From assembly GCF_001542915.1 (NCBI RefSeq), contig NZ_LNNH01000012.1, positions 1 through 64,000 of the forward strand: DNA of 64,000 nt, read 5' to 3'. Each line of letters starts with the position of its first letter. Position 1 is the first letter of the stretch. Source of the DNA: Peribacillus simplex. GTDB lineage: Bacteria > Bacillota > Bacilli > Bacillales > DSM-1321. This document shows, piece after piece, positions 52,178 to 63,063 of this stretch. A program made the position numbers and the translations under genes. The notes below the pieces were generated by a model. The model worked only from the letters and a program-made list of their open reading frames with translations, was not told where the DNA came from and did not search any database.

Positions 52178-52806
52178 GCTTTTTCCTTCCCTTCTACTAA
52201 TGACAGATAATTTCTTAACAGCGACATGCCCATCTGCCCGCTTTTTTCAGGATGGAACTGCATGCCGAACACATTCCCTTTCGCTACGATTGCCGGGACT
52301 TCCCCTGCATACGTCGCACTGGCGGCAATATATGCCTCATCCGTATCTACATAATAGGAATGCACGAAATAAACATGGTCCGCTTCCAGTCCTGCAGTCA
52401 CAGGTGACGAATGTTTGAATTCAAGTCGATTCCAGCCCATGTGAGGCACTTTATAAACATGGCCGCTTGCATCCATGCCCTGAAACCGGACGACATTGCC
52501 TGGGATGAGTGACAATCCTTGTGCCGGCCCATTTTCCTCGCTTTCATCAAAGAGAAGCTGCATGCCGAGGCAGATGCCTAATACATAGCCTCCCCCTGCT
52601 GCATAACGCTTCAGGAATTCATCCAGCCCTTGTTTTTCCAAAAGGCTCATGGCATCCCTGAACGAGCCAACACCAGGAAGAATGATTCCTGTTGCCTTTG
52701 AAAGTTCCTTTGGGTCATCGGAAATGAATGAATCGGCGCCAAGCCGCTCCAGCGCTTTGCTTACAGAAAATAAGTTCCCCATGCCGTAATCCACGATCCC
52801 GAGCAT
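52174..52806 (-). CDS. hisH: Imidazole glycerol phosphate synthase glutaminase subunit
   Basis: A 210-residue class I glutamine amidotransferase that feeds ammonia to HisF. The triad is the Cys in GICLGMQLL, His and Glu in [17 protein letters not shown] lies 9 bases before the ATG, which abuts the hisB stop. Confidence 0.97.
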   Translation of the reverse strand: MLGIVDYGMGNLFSVSKALERLGADSFISDDPKELSKATGIILPGVGSFRDAMSLLEKQGLDEFLKRYAAGGGYVLGICLGMQLLFDESEENGPAQGLSLIPGNVVRFQGMDASGHVYKVPHMGWNRLEFKHSSPVTAGLEADHVYFVHSYYVDTDEAYIAASATYAGEVPAIVAKGNVFGMQFHPEKSGQMGMSLLRNYLSLVEGKEKA

Positions 52807-53394
52807 TTACAACAATCCTTTCGTTGAAGGAATGCCTTTAACCCTCGGATCGATGGTCGTCGCCTCATCCAATGCACGTCCCATCGCTTTGAATATCGCT
52901 TCGATCATATGGTGCGTGTTATGGCCATAATGAACGACTACATGCAAGTTCATCCTGGCTTCAAGAGCGAATTTCCAAAGAAACTCATGCACGAGTTCCG
53001 TATCGAACGTCCCTACCTTTTGCGAAGGGAACTCCGCCCTGAATTCCAGATGCGGACGATTGCTTAAGTCGATGACAACCTGCGCGAGTGCTTCGTCCAT
53101 CGGTACGAAAGCATTTCCGTACCGTTTAATCCCGCGCTTGTCTCCCAGCGCCTCCAATAACGTCTGGCCTAAGCAAATGCCAATATCTTCAGTTGTATGA
53201 TGATCATCGACCTCCGTATCGCCTTTTGCATCGACGGACAAATCGAATTTCCCATGTTTCGTGAACAAATCAAGCATATGTGTCATAAACGGGACGCCAG
53301 TCTTGATAGATGAATTGCCTTCCCCATCGACACCAAACTTCAAACTGATCTCCGTTTCATTCGTCTTTCGCTCCACACTAGCAAAACGTTCCAT
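52807..53394 (-). CDS. hisB: Imidazoleglycerol-phosphate dehydratase
   Basis: A 195-residue manganese enzyme. Two characteristic metal-binding motifs are seen: DDHHTTEDIG and HYGHNTHHMIEAIFKA. It is monofunctional, without the phosphatase domain of enterobacterial HisB. ATG 53394 is used, 7 bases after GAGGAGG; a GTG directly before is an alternative. Confidence 0.96.
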   Translation of the reverse strand: MERFASVERKTNETEISLKFGVDGEGNSSIKTGVPFMTHMLDLFTKHGKFDLSVDAKGDTEVDDHHTTEDIGICLGQTLLEALGDKRGIKRYGNAFVPMDEALAQVVIDLSNRPHLEFRAEFPSQKVGTFDTELVHEFLWKFALEARMNLHVVVHYGHNTHHMIEAIFKAMGRALDEATTIDPRVKGIPSTKGLL

Positions 53395-53468
53395 CACAAA
53401 TCCTCCTCATCGGGGCCTGTCCCCTTTTCCCAAGCTGTACCTTGCATATATTCCGTAAAAAAATGCCC

Positions 53469-54749
53469 CTAGTTCTTGGATTCATTCACGCCGCGCGATT
53501 CTATGGCACGGGCGTGAGCCTCAAGTCCCTCCATGCGGGCAAAAGCAGCGATTTTTTCTGCATTCTGGCGGAAGGCCGTCTCACTGTACATGATGACGCT
53601 TGACTTCTTTTGGAAATCATCCACATTCAGCGGGCTCGAAAAACGGGCCGTTCCGTTTGTTGGCAGCACATGATTGGGCCCCGCGAAGTAATCCCCGACA
53701 GGCTCAGAACTGTAGCGGCCAATGAAGATTGCCCCGGCATGCCGGATTTTGGCCATCACTTCAAGTGCATCCTTGGTCATGATCTCTAGATGTTCCGGTG
53801 CAAGCTCATTGATGGCTTCAATGGCTTCCGTCATATTCCCGCATACGATGATCCTTCCATAATCCTTAATCGATGCGGAAGCAATCTCCCGGCGGGGAAG
53901 CAATGCGGCCTGCTTTGTCACTTCTGCAGCAACCTCTTCTGCAAGAGATGCGGATATTGTCACCAAGACACTGCAAGCACGGGCGTCGTGTTCCGCTTGT
54001 GATAGCAAGTCGGCGGCAACTTCCGCTGCAATGGCTGATTCGTCCGCCAACACGGCAATTTCACTTGGTCCGGCGATCATATCAATGGCCACATCACCGA
54101 ATACCTCCCGCTTCGCCAGCGCAACGTAGATATTTCCCGGACCGACGATTTTGTCGACCTTTTTTATCGTTTCCGTCCCATAAGCCAATGCGGCTATCGC
54201 CTGAGCCCCGCCAACTTTATAGATTTCCTTGACTCCGGCAATCTTTGCAGCCGCTAAAACAGCCGGTGATAATTTACCATCTTGGCCCGGAGGGGATACC
54301 ATGACGATTCGTTCCACCCCCGCAGCCTTGGCCGGCATCGTATTCATCAGCACTGACGAAGGATATGCCGCTGTGCCTCCCGGAACATACACTCCCACCG
54401 CATCAAGTGGTGTCAATTTTTGCCCAAGCATCGTTCCCGTATCATCCGTCGTAAACCATGAATTCCTAATTTGTTTCTCGTGAAACAATTCAATATTATC
54501 GGCAGCCTCCTGAATGATAGCAAGCTGTTCAGCCGTTAAGGATGCTGTCGCTTCTTCCATTTCCCGTTCGGATACCCGCAATTCCTCAAGACTCACCCCA
54601 TCGAAACGTGCGGTGAATTTATGTACAGCGGAATCCCCGCTTTTCCTGACTTCATGGATAATATCCTGAACCGCTTTTCGTTGATCGGCCGTACCTGCGT
54701 CAACCGAGCGTTTCAGCGAAATCCCTTCTGCAAACCGTTCCATTTTCAT
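53469..54749 (-). CDS. hisD: Histidinol dehydrogenase
   Basis: A 426-residue zinc enzyme performing the last two oxidations to histidine. Signature [18 protein letters not shown] and zinc/catalytic His-Glu regions ([18 protein letters not shown]) are present. GAGGTGA precedes the ATG. Between hisG and hisB, with a 71-base gap to hisB. Confidence 0.97.
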   Translation of the reverse strand: MKMERFAEGISLKRSVDAGTADQRKAVQDIIHEVRKSGDSAVHKFTARFDGVSLEELRVSEREMEEATASLTAEQLAIIQEAADNIELFHEKQIRNSWFTTDDTGTMLGQKLTPLDAVGVYVPGGTAAYPSSVLMNTMPAKAAGVERIVMVSPPGQDGKLSPAVLAAAKIAGVKEIYKVGGAQAIAALAYGTETIKKVDKIVGPGNIYVALAKREVFGDVAIDMIAGPSEIAVLADESAIAAEVAADLLSQAEHDARACSVLVTISASLAEEVAAEVTKQAALLPRREIASASIKDYGRIIVCGNMTEAIEAINELAPEHLEIMTKDALEVMAKIRHAGAIFIGRYSSEPVGDYFAGPNHVLPTNGTARFSSPLNVDDFQKKSSVIMYSETAFRQNAEKIAAFARMEGLEAHARAIESRGVNESKN

Positions 54750-54775
54750 ACGCTCACCTCATTTGCGATTCTTTG

Positions 54776-55405
54776 CTATTCGATGATTTCTGCCAATCTA
54801 TCCACAATCTCCGTGATCCTTGCTTCTTTAATTCGATAGCTGACTGGGTTCGCCACCAACCTCGAAGTCACATCAGCAATTTTCGCATATTCAACGAGGC
54901 CATTTTCCTTCAATGTCTGGCCTGTTGAAACGATATCCACGATCCGTTCTGCCAAGCCAATCAATGGTGCCAGCTCGATTGAACCGTTCAGCTTGATGAT
55001 CTCGACTTGCTCTCCCTGCTCACGGAAATAGCCAGAGGCCACATTCGGATATTTACTGGCTATTTTAGGGGCGATGTCACTTATTTTCGTACCAGGCAAG
55101 CCTGCCACGGCTAAGTAGCACGCACTGATCTTCAAATCAAGCAGTTCATATACATCACGGTCTTCCTCCATCATGACATCCTTACCGGCAATGCCAATAT
55201 CGGCGACCCCGTGTTCGACATAGGTTACGACATCCATCGGTTTGGCCAATATGAACCGTAAATTCTCCTCTTCCACCTCAAGGATCAATTTCCGGGAATC
55301 ATCGAACTCGGGAGGCAGACGAAACCCCGCCGTTCTTAATAGCTCTGCCGCTTCTTCAAAAATTCTCCCCTTTGGCATCGCTATCGTTAAAAAGCTATTG
55401 TTCAT
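54776..55405 (-). CDS. hisG: ATP phosphoribosyltransferase, short form
   Basis: A 209-residue catalytic subunit of the first, regulated step. It is the short HisG type without the regulatory ACT-like domain, so it needs HisZ. Motifs [12 protein letters not shown] and [14 protein letters not shown] are visible. Its start overlaps the hisZ end by 11 bases, coupling the two partners. Confidence 0.96.
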   Translation of the reverse strand: MNNSFLTIAMPKGRIFEEAAELLRTAGFRLPPEFDDSRKLILEVEEENLRFILAKPMDVVTYVEHGVADIGIAGKDVMMEEDRDVYELLDLKISACYLAVAGLPGTKISDIAPKIASKYPNVASGYFREQGEQVEIIKLNGSIELAPLIGLAERIVDIVSTGQTLKENGLVEYAKIADVTSRLVANPVSYRIKEARITEIVDRLAEIIE

Positions 55406-56582
55406 CTTTGCCGTTCCCCCCATTCCCTACAAATAAGTGCACCTCTGAAAAGGTCCTTGTAAAAGCATCAACGTTTTGGACGACGGTGATATCCTGAATC
55501 GTTACCCGCTTTCCTTCCGATCGTTTTATTCTTGCGTTTTCGATCGCTTCCAGTCGCCGTTCTGGACTGAATAAAATACACTCAGGCGCGACAGGCTGCA
55601 TAGGCTCTCCAAGAGCTTCGGCAAGTCGATCGACACGGATCGCAAACCCTGTTGCCGATGCGTCCCAACCGAATTTTTCCAGAAGATTATCATAACGGCC
55701 GCCATTTCCGATTGGTGAACCGACTTGTCCTGCATACACCTCAAATAAGGTTCCCGTATAATAGCTCATGTGGCTGACCAATGTTAAATCGAAGCTCACG
55801 TATTGCCCTACGCCGAATTGCTGCAACTGAACGGATAATTCCTCGAGCCCTGACAAGGAATCTTTCCCTTTATCATTCTCGACCAGCGCCAGCGCCCTTT
55901 CCAAGGTGCCCTCACTTCCTCTTAAAGAGGTAAATTCGATGAGCCGCTGTTTATCGATCGATGATAGCGGCAGCGATTTTACATGCTCCCGAAAACCGAC
56001 ATAATTCTTTTCATATAGAAACTTCCTCAGTTTGGAGGCCCTTTCCTCCGTTCCAAGTATGCTTAAGAAGAATTCCTGCAAGAAGCCGATATGGCCAATG
56101 GAAATCTTGAATCGCTCCAGGCCCGCTGCCTTTAACACATCGGCAAGCAGTGCAATCATTTCAGCATCTGCACTTATCGATTTATTGCCGATGCACTCAA
56201 TGCCAATCTGCTCGAATTCTGCCGGCCTGCCGCCTTCACGCTGCTGGGCCCGATATACATTCGCTGAATAGGCCAGGCGCAGCGGAATTTGCTGCTTTAA
56301 CAGCTTCGATGCCGCCACCCGGGCAATGGGTGCTGTCATATCAGGCCGCAAAACGAGCGTATGGCCTTCGGAATCAAGAAGCTTAAACAGCTGTTGATCT
56401 AAAATGGCCGAGGCCTCGCCAATCGTCTCATGATATTCCAGTGCTGGGGTTTCAATGAATTGATAGCCCCATTTCTTGATTTCATCGCTCATTTCATTTC
56501 TGGCCTTCACCTTCGTCTCATATAGCACTGGCAGTGTATCTCTCATGCCTAACGGTTTCTCGAACATAAACGGCTTTGTCAC
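55395..56582 (-). CDS. hisZ: ATP phosphoribosyltransferase regulatory subunit HisZ
   Basis: A 395-residue paralogue of histidyl-tRNA synthetase without the anticodon domain; it binds histidine and forms an octamer with HisG. Synthetase-like motifs include [27 protein letters not shown] and [23 protein letters not shown] at 56582 (AAAGG about 10 bases upstream) is preferred to a start further upstream. First gene of the operon. Confidence 0.94.
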   Translation of the reverse strand: MTKPFMFEKPLGMRDTLPVLYETKVKARNEMSDEIKKWGYQFIETPALEYHETIGEASAILDQQLFKLLDSEGHTLVLRPDMTAPIARVAASKLLKQQIPLRLAYSANVYRAQQREGGRPAEFEQIGIECIGNKSISADAEMIALLADVLKAAGLERFKISIGHIGFLQEFFLSILGTEERASKLRKFLYEKNYVGFREHVKSLPLSSIDKQRLIEFTSLRGSEGTLERALALVENDKGKDSLSGLEELSVQLQQFGVGQYVSFDLTLVSHMSYYTGTLFEVYAGQVGSPIGNGGRYDNLLEKFGWDASATGFAIRVDRLAEALGEPMQPVAPECILFSPERRLEAIENARIKRSEGKRVTIQDITVVQNVDAFTRTFSEVHLFVGNGGNGKDEQ

Positions 56583-56615
56583 GACTGCACATCCTTTTAA
56601 AAAAGTAGTAATCAT

Positions 56616-56699
56616 CTATTCAATCGGTTCGCCTTCTTTGGCCAAAACCAATCCCTGCCTCCATTGTCTTTGTACATCCTTATATCCTTCCAAGATCAA
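56616..56699 (-). other. Possible 27-codon leader frame of the his operon
   Basis: Between the predicted promoter and hisZ an open frame (TTG 56699 to TAG 56616) reads a hydrophilic peptide containing KDVQRQWRQG and AKEGEPIE. AAGGA lies about 11 bases upstream. It has no His codons, so it is not a classical his attenuator peptide. It could equally be chance. Confidence 0.25.
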
Positions 56700-56833
56700 G
56701 CACAGTTAAATCCTTATTTTTGGGTCCATATAAGAAATAGTAGCAAAAAGATTAACATAATCCTATAAATAATCATAATAATCTTACAAATTACTTTAGT
56801 TCGCTAATATGGTAACATGGTGAAGTTATTAAT

Positions 56834-56862
56834 AGTTTAACGCTGCCCTAACCTTCCGTCAA
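56834..56862 (-). promoter_or_regulatory. Predicted promoter of the histidine operon
   Basis: On the minus strand TTGACG and TAAACT are separated by 17 bases. It implies a leader of about 250 bases before hisZ. No T-box sequence was found in that leader. The rest of the 56583-57053 gap is AT-rich and otherwise unremarkable. Confidence 0.5.
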
Positions 56863-57053
56863 GAAAAAGCTATCGTTTCCCTTTCTATCACCTTAAAGAT
56901 CATCTCAGGAGCATGCGAAAAAAACAGACCTTCCACCCACTCCTAACCTCCTATTTACAGTCAATCATTGTTATTAATGTATACCTTTTGGTTTAGCTGC
57001 TTTATAATGGTTAGGAGTTTGGCTTTACTAGAAATTATTGGGGGGAAAAGAAA

Positions 57054-58127
57054 TTGAAGAGATTTTTTTCGTTATTTGTAGCACTTATCGTTCTTTTTTC
57101 GGTAGGCTCAATCGGAGCTAAAGGCTTCGCTGCAACGAAAATGAACCAGGAAGAGCTTAATGCATACCTGGCGGAAGTTAGAATGACACAAAAGGAATTG
57201 GAAGATTACTTAGCCTATTATGACTTGACCTTGAAGGAGATGGAATCGGTAGATGAGTTACGCGATACATTGGGACCGACAGTCACTCCTGAGACATTGA
57301 AGCAGTTATTGAAGGATTATGACATGACAGAAGCGGAATTGACGGAATTATTGATGGAGTATGGTGAATTGGAAGAAGGAGATTCCATCATCGATACCTT
57401 CCATTTCATTTATGATATAGAAGACATTATCGATTTAGAGATGGGTTATGATGACGAAGACATGGAATACGATGATGAAGAACTGGACGATTTACTGTCT
57501 GGACTTTTTACTGAGATCGGGCTTACGGATGAGGAGCTTGAAAGATTCATGAATCACCTTATGCCACTCGTCGAGGATCCAACATTCGAGGATCGCTTGA
57601 TGGCGATATCCGACCGAATGGACAAGCTGGCTGATTTTGAAACGATCGATCAATTGTCGGCTGGGCAAGTGGCAGAATTGCTTTCCATTTATAATGATTT
57701 GCAAAGCCTGCTTCAGGTTCAATTCAAGTTCGCCTTGATCCAGGACGGCGTCACTACGAACCTATCACTTGAAGCGTTATTCAAGCTTAAAGATTTGAAT
57801 AATGCCAGTTTACTAGTTTCCATTTATGATTTAAAAGGCAATCTATTGCTCGATTTCATTTTGACAGGTGAGATGATCGGTTCCGATTTAGTGAAGGAAA
57901 CCGGGAATGACATTAAGCAGTCCACTCAAGTCATTTCTAAAGTGGCTGATGTAAAAGAAAAAAATGATGTAAAAAAAGATAAGAAAAAGAAGCGACCGAC
58001 CCATAAAACGGAAAAAGGCGGAGTGCTTCCTAAGACAGCCGGCAATTACCTATTGGGATCGTTGATCGGCTTAGTGATGATGGGCATTGCTTTCGGATTG
58101 ATCAGAAAAGCGAGACTTGCAAAGTAA
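57054..58127 (+). CDS. Processed acidic surface protein with LPXTA sorting signal
   Basis: A 357-residue wall-anchored protein. A signal peptide (to about residue 28) is followed by five helical repeats of about 14 residues of the form M-T-x-x-E-L-x-x-Y-L-x-x-Y (residues about 30-105), a very acidic stretch (DDEDMEYDDEELDDLL, near 142-158), a helical middle part, a strongly basic linker (KKDKKKKRPTHK) and the sorting signal LPKTA at 325-329 with a membrane segment and a short basic tail. It fits the acidic-protein-with-LPXTA family. TTG start with GGGGGG upstream. It is the likely substrate of the sortase encoded next to it. Confidence 0.85.
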   Translation: MKRFFSLFVALIVLFSVGSIGAKGFAATKMNQEELNAYLAEVRMTQKELEDYLAYYDLTLKEMESVDELRDTLGPTVTPETLKQLLKDYDMTEAELTELLMEYGELEEGDSIIDTFHFIYDIEDIIDLEMGYDDEDMEYDDEELDDLLSGLFTEIGLTDEELERFMNHLMPLVEDPTFEDRLMAISDRMDKLADFETIDQLSAGQVAELLSIYNDLQSLLQVQFKFALIQDGVTTNLSLEALFKLKDLNNASLLVSIYDLKGNLLLDFILTGEMIGSDLVKETGNDIKQSTQVISKVADVKEKNDVKKDKKKKRPTHKTEKGGVLPKTAGNYLLGSLIGLVMMGIAFGLIRKARLAK

Positions 58128-58128
58128 A

Positions 58129-58782
58129 ATGACCGAAAATAGGCCATCCACGCAAAAGAAAAAATGGTTACTTGTCACTGCTGCTTGCTTTTTAATCCTC
58201 GGTTTTTATTTTACAACGACAAACACCTACACACTGCTTAAGGGTTATGCGATATATAAGTGGAATAAGCCCGAAGCAACGGAGACAATGGCGCAGGCGC
58301 AGGCCAAGCCCTCAAAGCCGGAGAAAAAAGCTGCTGTCCCCGATGATCATGAGCTATATGAGCAACGGCCGGAAACAGGGGATCTGATGGGAGAGCTTTA
58401 CATCCCAAAAATCAAGGCAACGCTCCCGATTTACCATGGAACCGATGAGGATGAACTCGAAAAGGGCGTCGGTCATTATGCAGGTTCGGTTTTGCCCGGC
58501 GAAGACGATAATTCGGTTTTATCCGGTCATCGGGATACCATTTTCCGGGAGCTTGGTGAAGTCGGCAAAGGAGACTTGCTGATTACCAAAACGGAAGCCG
58601 GCACGTTTACCTATAAAGTTCGGAAGGTCCGTATCGTCGATGCTGATGACCGGACCGTAATCGTTCCGAAGCCTAAAGCCACACTTACAGTAACAACCTG
58701 CTACCCATTTTCATATATTGGTAGTGCACCGGAAAGATACGTATTGGTGGCCGATTTATTGAAAACTGAATTGAATGAATGA
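58129..58782 (+). CDS. srtD: Class D sortase
   Basis: A 217-residue transpeptidase with one N-terminal membrane anchor (about residues 11-30). Catalytic residues: H134 in LSGHRDT, C191 in VTTCYPF and R203 in APERYV. It would cleave the LPKTA signal of the upstream protein and attach it to peptidoglycan. The ATG lies 1 base after the upstream stop, so translation is probably coupled; a TTG at 58117 is an alternative start. The symbol reflects class, not proved orthology to B. subtilis YhcS. Confidence 0.88.
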   Translation: MTENRPSTQKKKWLLVTAACFLILGFYFTTTNTYTLLKGYAIYKWNKPEATETMAQAQAKPSKPEKKAAVPDDHELYEQRPETGDLMGELYIPKIKATLPIYHGTDEDELEKGVGHYAGSVLPGEDDNSVLSGHRDTIFRELGEVGKGDLLITKTEAGTFTYKVRKVRIVDADDRTVIVPKPKATLTVTTCYPFSYIGSAPERYVLVADLLKTELNE

Positions 58783-58785
58783 AAG

Positions 58786-58812
58786 AAGGGGCTGAAGTTT
58801 TTTCAGCCCTAT
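58786..58812 (+). other. Hairpin after the sortase gene
   Basis: The stem AGGGGCTGAA / TTCAGCCCT has TTTT-rich bases in the loop but no T-run after it. It is likely an attenuating or processing hairpin between the sortase and the small gene. Confidence 0.45.
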
Positions 58813-58833
58813 GTTGAAAGGGGTTAGCTCAAT

Positions 58834-58977
58834 ATGGATAAAGAGCAACAAGAAAGGTTTTTTCAAATTTTGAAAGATACTTATGAAGCGACAGTGAACA
58901 AGGAGAATGCATCGATCGATGAGATCATGGATCACCTGAAAAACGAATTGACTCCGCTGTACCCTAAATGCAATTAA
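58834..58977 (+). CDS. Small 47-residue hydrophilic protein
   Basis: An unrecognised small protein starting MDKEQQERFFQILKDTYEA and ending LTPLYPKCN. It is predicted helical, with balanced charges and one Cys at the end. AAAGGGG lies 10 bases before the ATG, and codon choice looks natural for this genome. It follows the sortase gene by 51 bases, so it may belong to the same cassette. Function unknown. Confidence 0.6.
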   Translation: MDKEQQERFFQILKDTYEATVNKENASIDEIMDHLKNELTPLYPKCN

Positions 58978-59011
58978 AAAAAGGACGTGCCGCATTTATG
59001 GACAAGTCCTC
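58977..59011 (-). terminator. Weak terminator after yvoF
   Basis: A 5-pair stem AGGAC / GTCCT followed by seven T on the minus strand, directly after the yvoF stop. Confidence 0.5.
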
Positions 59012-59016
59012 CCTTT

Positions 59017-59535
59017 TCATATGGACGTTAGCTGATCACGCTCAAGCATTTCCTCTTTCGTATAAATGACCTTCATTGGATTGCCTCCGACGAAAGCCCC
59101 CTCCGGGACATCCTTATGGACAAGAGTTCCTGCCGAGACAATCGCCCCATCACCAATGGTCAGGCCCGGAAGAATGGTCGAATTGGCCCCAATGAGCACT
59201 TCATCCCCAATAATCACTTCTCCCAGACGATATTCCCTAATTAAATATTCATGGGCAAGGATCGTCGTATTGTAACCAATGACTGTATTCTTACCCACTG
59301 ATATTTTCTCCGGAAACATCACATCAGGCATGACCATCAAGGCAAAGGAAGTATGCTTTCCGACCTTCATTTGCAAAAATGTCCTGTAAAGCCAATTCTT
59401 CATGCCTAGAAATGGTGTATAACGGGCTAGCTGGATCACGATAAAGTTCTTTACCACCTTCCAGAAGGGAACCGTCTTGTACACATGCCATAATGAGTTA
59501 GCCCCTTCAACTGGATGGCGGGTCGTGCGTCTCAT
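59017..59535 (-). CDS. yvoF: Hexapeptide-repeat acyltransferase YvoF
   Basis: A 172-residue left-handed beta-helix transferase. Isoleucine-rich hexapeptide turns are visible ([53 protein letters not shown]). It resembles sugar or maltose O-acetyltransferases, acceptor unknown. Its ATG overlaps the ppaX stop by 4 bases. Last in the hprK cluster. Confidence 0.9.
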   Translation of the reverse strand: MRRTTRHPVEGANSLWHVYKTVPFWKVVKNFIVIQLARYTPFLGMKNWLYRTFLQMKVGKHTSFALMVMPDVMFPEKISVGKNTVIGYNTTILAHEYLIREYRLGEVIIGDEVLIGANSTILPGLTIGDGAIVSAGTLVHKDVPEGAFVGGNPMKVIYTKEEMLERDQLTSI

Positions 59536-60200
59536 CTTTTAGCCTCCGTGAGGTTTTCAATCTCGACGATATTCAGGAGATCAGCCATATTTTCAAGCAT
59601 ATAATCCGGTTGATGACTCTCCAGATACTTCCGGCCTTTAATCGACCAGGCCACTCCTGCCGTTTTTGTACCTGCATTCTTCCCGCCCAGGATATCATGA
59701 TAGCTGTCGCCAACCATGATCGCTTCTTCAGGAACAGAGCCAAGCTGATTGAGCGCCTTTACTAGTGGCTCTGGATCAGGCTTTGCGTTTTCCACATCGT
59801 CCAGCGTGACCACGACTTCAAAAAACTGATCAAGATTGCTTAGTCGCAGTCCCTTTTCGACGACATCGCGTTTCTTCGTCGTAACGACCGCCAATTTATA
59901 GCCGGCCTGCTTCAACGTTTGGACGGTTTCATAGACTCCGTCAAACTGTGTCACGAGGGCATCATGGTTCTTCCAGTTATGTTCGCGATAGAAAGCGATC
60001 ATTTCCTTCACCCGCTCCGGGTCAATCGACGTAAACGTATCGGTCAAGGTCGGACCGATAAATGGAATGATATCCTCCCGCTTGAACTGACCGGGACAAA
60101 AATGGTTTAACGTTTCAGTAAAAGATGCAATGATCAACTCATTTGTATTGATCAAAGTGCCGTCAAGATCGAATAATAATGTATTTATGTTACTGCTCAT
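59532..60200 (-). CDS. ppaX: Pyrophosphatase PpaX
   Basis: A 222-residue HAD-superfamily hydrolase. The nucleophile motif [12 protein letters not shown] is at the start, followed by the Thr motif VVTTKKRD and the acidic motif [12 protein letters not shown]. It removes pyrophosphate produced when HPr kinase/phosphorylase dephosphorylates Ser46-HPr, which explains linkage to hprK. ATG 60200 has AAAGGAAG 6 bases upstream. Overlaps yvoD by 11 bases. Confidence 0.95.
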   Translation of the reverse strand: MSSNINTLLFDLDGTLINTNELIIASFTETLNHFCPGQFKREDIIPFIGPTLTDTFTSIDPERVKEMIAFYREHNWKNHDALVTQFDGVYETVQTLKQAGYKLAVVTTKKRDVVEKGLRLSNLDQFFEVVVTLDDVENAKPDPEPLVKALNQLGSVPEEAIMVGDSYHDILGGKNAGTKTAGVAWSIKGRKYLESHQPDYMLENMADLLNIVEIENLTEAKR

Positions 60201-61134
60201 ATACAGCTTCCTTTCTCTGTACACTGTCAGACCGATTCCAAATATACGCAACGACCATCGTTAGAACGATGGCGGTGAGCAACCGAATAACTAACAACGG
60301 CAAGACCGGAATGCCCAGTGGGATGAAAATTAATGTGTCTTCAACGACAGCATGACAGGCCACTAAAAAGATGAAGGCAATGGTCATATCCTTCTTCGAG
60401 ACGTTGTCTTCTTTCGCTGCTTGGATCATTACGCCTGCCCCATATGCCAAGCCGAGGGTAAGCCCTGTCACGAATGGCATGGAAGCATTCTGCTTCATGC
60501 CCAGCACTTTCATGAACGGAGCGAGTGCTTTCGAGAAGGCTTCCAGCCATTTTAAATCTTTCATGATTTGAACCACGACCATAAGCGGAATCACGATGAC
60601 CGCAAGCTGGGCGATGCCGGAAAGTGCCTGAACGACGCCGTGAATAAGGATTGCGCCCATTCCGTTAACCTCGGCCGTTTCCCCGATGGCCATCCCTTGA
60701 GCCATTTCTGATCCGCCATGCCAAACAAGGTTAATGACGATAGCTGACAAGAGAGCAAGCCCGACCCGGACTGTCAGGATGATCCACAGCTTGACTCCGG
60801 TTTTCATCGCCACGCCTGATTCAATCAATAAATTATGTGAAAATGATAGCATCATCGCGATGATGAATACTTCTTTCACGGTCAGATCGAGCGTCAAGAT
60901 ACCGGCAATCGCAGCATATAGGTTCAGGAAATTCCCTAATACGAGCGGTATCGCAGCGTCCCCTGGAAGACCGATGAGATTCATCAGGGGCGCTATCACC
61001 CCGATGATCCACGGCAATACAGGCGTAAATTGAAGCACGGTGACGATCAGCGTGACCGGAAATATCACCTTGCCCAACGACCAGGTTGTATTCAAGCCAG
61101 AAAGAAGCCCCTTTTTAACCGAATTCCCTATCAC
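60190..61134 (-). CDS. yvoD: Nucleoside-recognition (Gate) domain membrane protein YvoD
   Basis: A 314-residue integral membrane protein with about eight hydrophobic segments and two Gate/nucleoside-recognition-type halves ([17 protein letters not shown], and [24 protein letters not shown]). GTG start with GAGAGG upstream. Transported substrate unknown. Conserved between lgt and ppaX in Bacillus. Confidence 0.9.
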   Translation of the reverse strand: MIGNSVKKGLLSGLNTTWSLGKVIFPVTLIVTVLQFTPVLPWIIGVIAPLMNLIGLPGDAAIPLVLGNFLNLYAAIAGILTLDLTVKEVFIIAMMLSFSHNLLIESGVAMKTGVKLWIILTVRVGLALLSAIVINLVWHGGSEMAQGMAIGETAEVNGMGAILIHGVVQALSGIAQLAVIVIPLMVVVQIMKDLKWLEAFSKALAPFMKVLGMKQNASMPFVTGLTLGLAYGAGVMIQAAKEDNVSKKDMTIAFIFLVACHAVVEDTLIFIPLGIPVLPLLVIRLLTAIVLTMVVAYIWNRSDSVQRKEAVYEQ

Positions 61135-61161
61135 TATGTCCTCTCCCCTTACTGTTGATCC

Positions 61162-61974
61162 CTATGCATCCATATATCTTTTGTCGGCTTTCCCGCTTAC
61201 CCTTCGATAAATGATAAGGGCTAAGGCTGCAGCTACCAAAGCGATGGAGATCACTTGTGCGATTCGCAGTGACTCCGTCAGCATCAAGCTATCCGTCCGC
61301 AAGCTTTCGATGAAAAAACGGCCGACTGAATACCATAATACATAGGTCAAAAAGAGCTCTCCCCTGCGCAAGTTCACTTTTCGCAGACTTAAAAGGATGA
61401 TGACCCCGATGATATTCCAAAGCGATTCATACAAAAAGGTCGGGTGATAATACGTACCATTTATGTACATTTGATTAATGATGAATTCCGGCAAGTGCAT
61501 ATTTTCCAGGAAGGACCTCGTTACCTCTCCGCCATGGGCCTCTTGATTCATGAAATTACCCCAGCGCCCAATCGCCTGCCCCAGCAATAGGCTCGGAGCG
61601 GCAATATCGACCAGCTTCCAAAACGAGACCTTCTTCACCTTGGCAAAAACGATAGTGGTCAGCACCGATCCAATTAGTGCACCGTGAATGGCAATTCCGC
61701 CATTCCATATTTTTATGATATCCCCTGGGTTTTGTGAATAGTACTCCCACTGGAAAATGACATAATAAATGCGGGCACAGATGATGGCGACCGGGACGGC
61801 AAACAAAATCAAATCCGTAAAGATTTCCTTATCAAGACCTCTTCGCTCCGATTCCCTCAAAGCAATGATAAGTCCCAATAACACACCGAACCCGATGATC
61901 AGTCCATACCAGTGAACCTGGATCGGTCCAAGATCGATCGCAATCGGATTCAGCGGCTGTATTCCTTGTTCCAT
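61162..61974 (-). CDS. lgt: Prolipoprotein diacylglyceryl transferase
   Basis: A 270-residue membrane enzyme that adds diacylglycerol to the lipobox Cys of prolipoproteins. The Lgt signature [14 protein letters not shown] lies near residue 136, with about seven membrane segments. It is needed to mature the lipoproteins encoded in this window (YclQ- and YodJ-like). AGAGGGG precedes the ATG by 5 bases. Confidence 0.97.
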   Translation of the reverse strand: MEQGIQPLNPIAIDLGPIQVHWYGLIIGFGVLLGLIIALRESERRGLDKEIFTDLILFAVPVAIICARIYYVIFQWEYYSQNPGDIIKIWNGGIAIHGALIGSVLTTIVFAKVKKVSFWKLVDIAAPSLLLGQAIGRWGNFMNQEAHGGEVTRSFLENMHLPEFIINQMYINGTYYHPTFLYESLWNIIGVIILLSLRKVNLRRGELFLTYVLWYSVGRFFIESLRTDSLMLTESLRIAQVISIALVAAALALIIYRRVSGKADKRYMDA

Positions 61975-61998
61975 TATGACCCCTCTTTTCCATACCGT

Positions 61999-62934
61999 TT
62001 AAAATTCTTCAAGTTCCGGATCGGCAATCGCATGATTCAAGCGATCCGAAAATTGTTCTGCCGCATTGACCCCCATCTTCTTCAGGCGATAATTCATGGC
62101 TGCCACTTCAATGATGACGGCTAAATTTCGACCTGGACGAACAGGTACGGTTATTTTCGTCACTTCCGTATCGATGATCTTCATTTTTTCTTCATCAAGG
62201 CCTACACGATCATATTGCTTGTTTTTTTCCCATAGCTCCAAGCTGATGACAATTGATATCTTCTTATTGCTGCGGACTGCGCCAGCCCCAAACAGCGTCA
62301 TGACATTGATGATTCCCAAGCCTCTTATTTCAAGAAGGTGTTCAATTAAATCCGGGGCGTTCCCGACCAATGTATCCTGGTCTTCCTGGCGGATTTCAAC
62401 ACAATCGTCAGCGACGAGGCGATGCCCCCGTTTCACTAATTCCAGGGCCGTCTCACTTTTCCCCACACCGCTTTTCCCGGTAATCAAAACACCTAAGCCA
62501 TATATATCGACCAATACACCATGAACCGCCGTGGTCGGTGCCAACTTGCTTTCAAGAAAATTGGTCAGACGGCTGTATAACCGTGTTGTCTTCATATTCG
62601 ATTTCATTACGGGAACCGATTCCCGTTCAGAAGCTTCAATCAACTCCTGCGGCACTTCCTGACCGCGGGTGATGATGATGCCTGGAGTAAAGTCCCTGCA
62701 CAGCTCTTCCATTCTCTGTACACGATCCGCTTCATTCAGGCGATTAAAAAAGGACATCTCCGTCATCCCTAAAAGCTGAACCCGATCGGCAGGATAATAA
62801 TCAAAAAAACCGGCTATTTCAAGACCAGGACGAGATAAATCACTTGTGACGATCGGTCGGTTAATTCCTTCTTCCCCACTGATGAGCTCTAGACCCAACG
62901 CTTCAACGATATCCTTTGTACGGACTTTTGCCAT
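61999..62934 (-). CDS. hprK: HPr kinase/phosphorylase
   Basis: A 311-residue bifunctional enzyme that phosphorylates Ser46 of HPr and Crh when glycolytic intermediates are high, and reverses this with phosphate. The P-loop GKSGVGKS is at 153-160, the catalytic His138 lies in TAVHGVLVD, and the signature [20 protein letters not shown] follows. AAGGAGG lies 8 bases before the ATG. First gene of the hprK-lgt-yvoD-ppaX-yvoF operon. Confidence 0.97.
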   Translation of the reverse strand: MAKVRTKDIVEALGLELISGEEGINRPIVTSDLSRPGLEIAGFFDYYPADRVQLLGMTEMSFFNRLNEADRVQRMEELCRDFTPGIIITRGQEVPQELIEASERESVPVMKSNMKTTRLYSRLTNFLESKLAPTTAVHGVLVDIYGLGVLITGKSGVGKSETALELVKRGHRLVADDCVEIRQEDQDTLVGNAPDLIEHLLEIRGLGIINVMTLFGAGAVRSNKKISIVISLELWEKNKQYDRVGLDEEKMKIIDTEVTKITVPVRPGRNLAVIIEVAAMNYRLKKMGVNAAEQFSDRLNHAIADPELEEF

Positions 62935-63063
62935 ATATCTTTCCTCCTTCTGGAGCGATGCTGTTTTTCGAGATACTTTTACTATTTTAGCATTTTTCTG
63001 TTAATAACCAAACAAAGCATGATCTTATTTAACGTTTTTTTTGTTTCACTTAACTTTCAAACG

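Noticed and set aside
56583-56900. T-box leader for the histidine operon
   Set aside because: No GGTGGNACCGCG-type antiterminator sequence and no specifier hairpin followed by a terminator were found.
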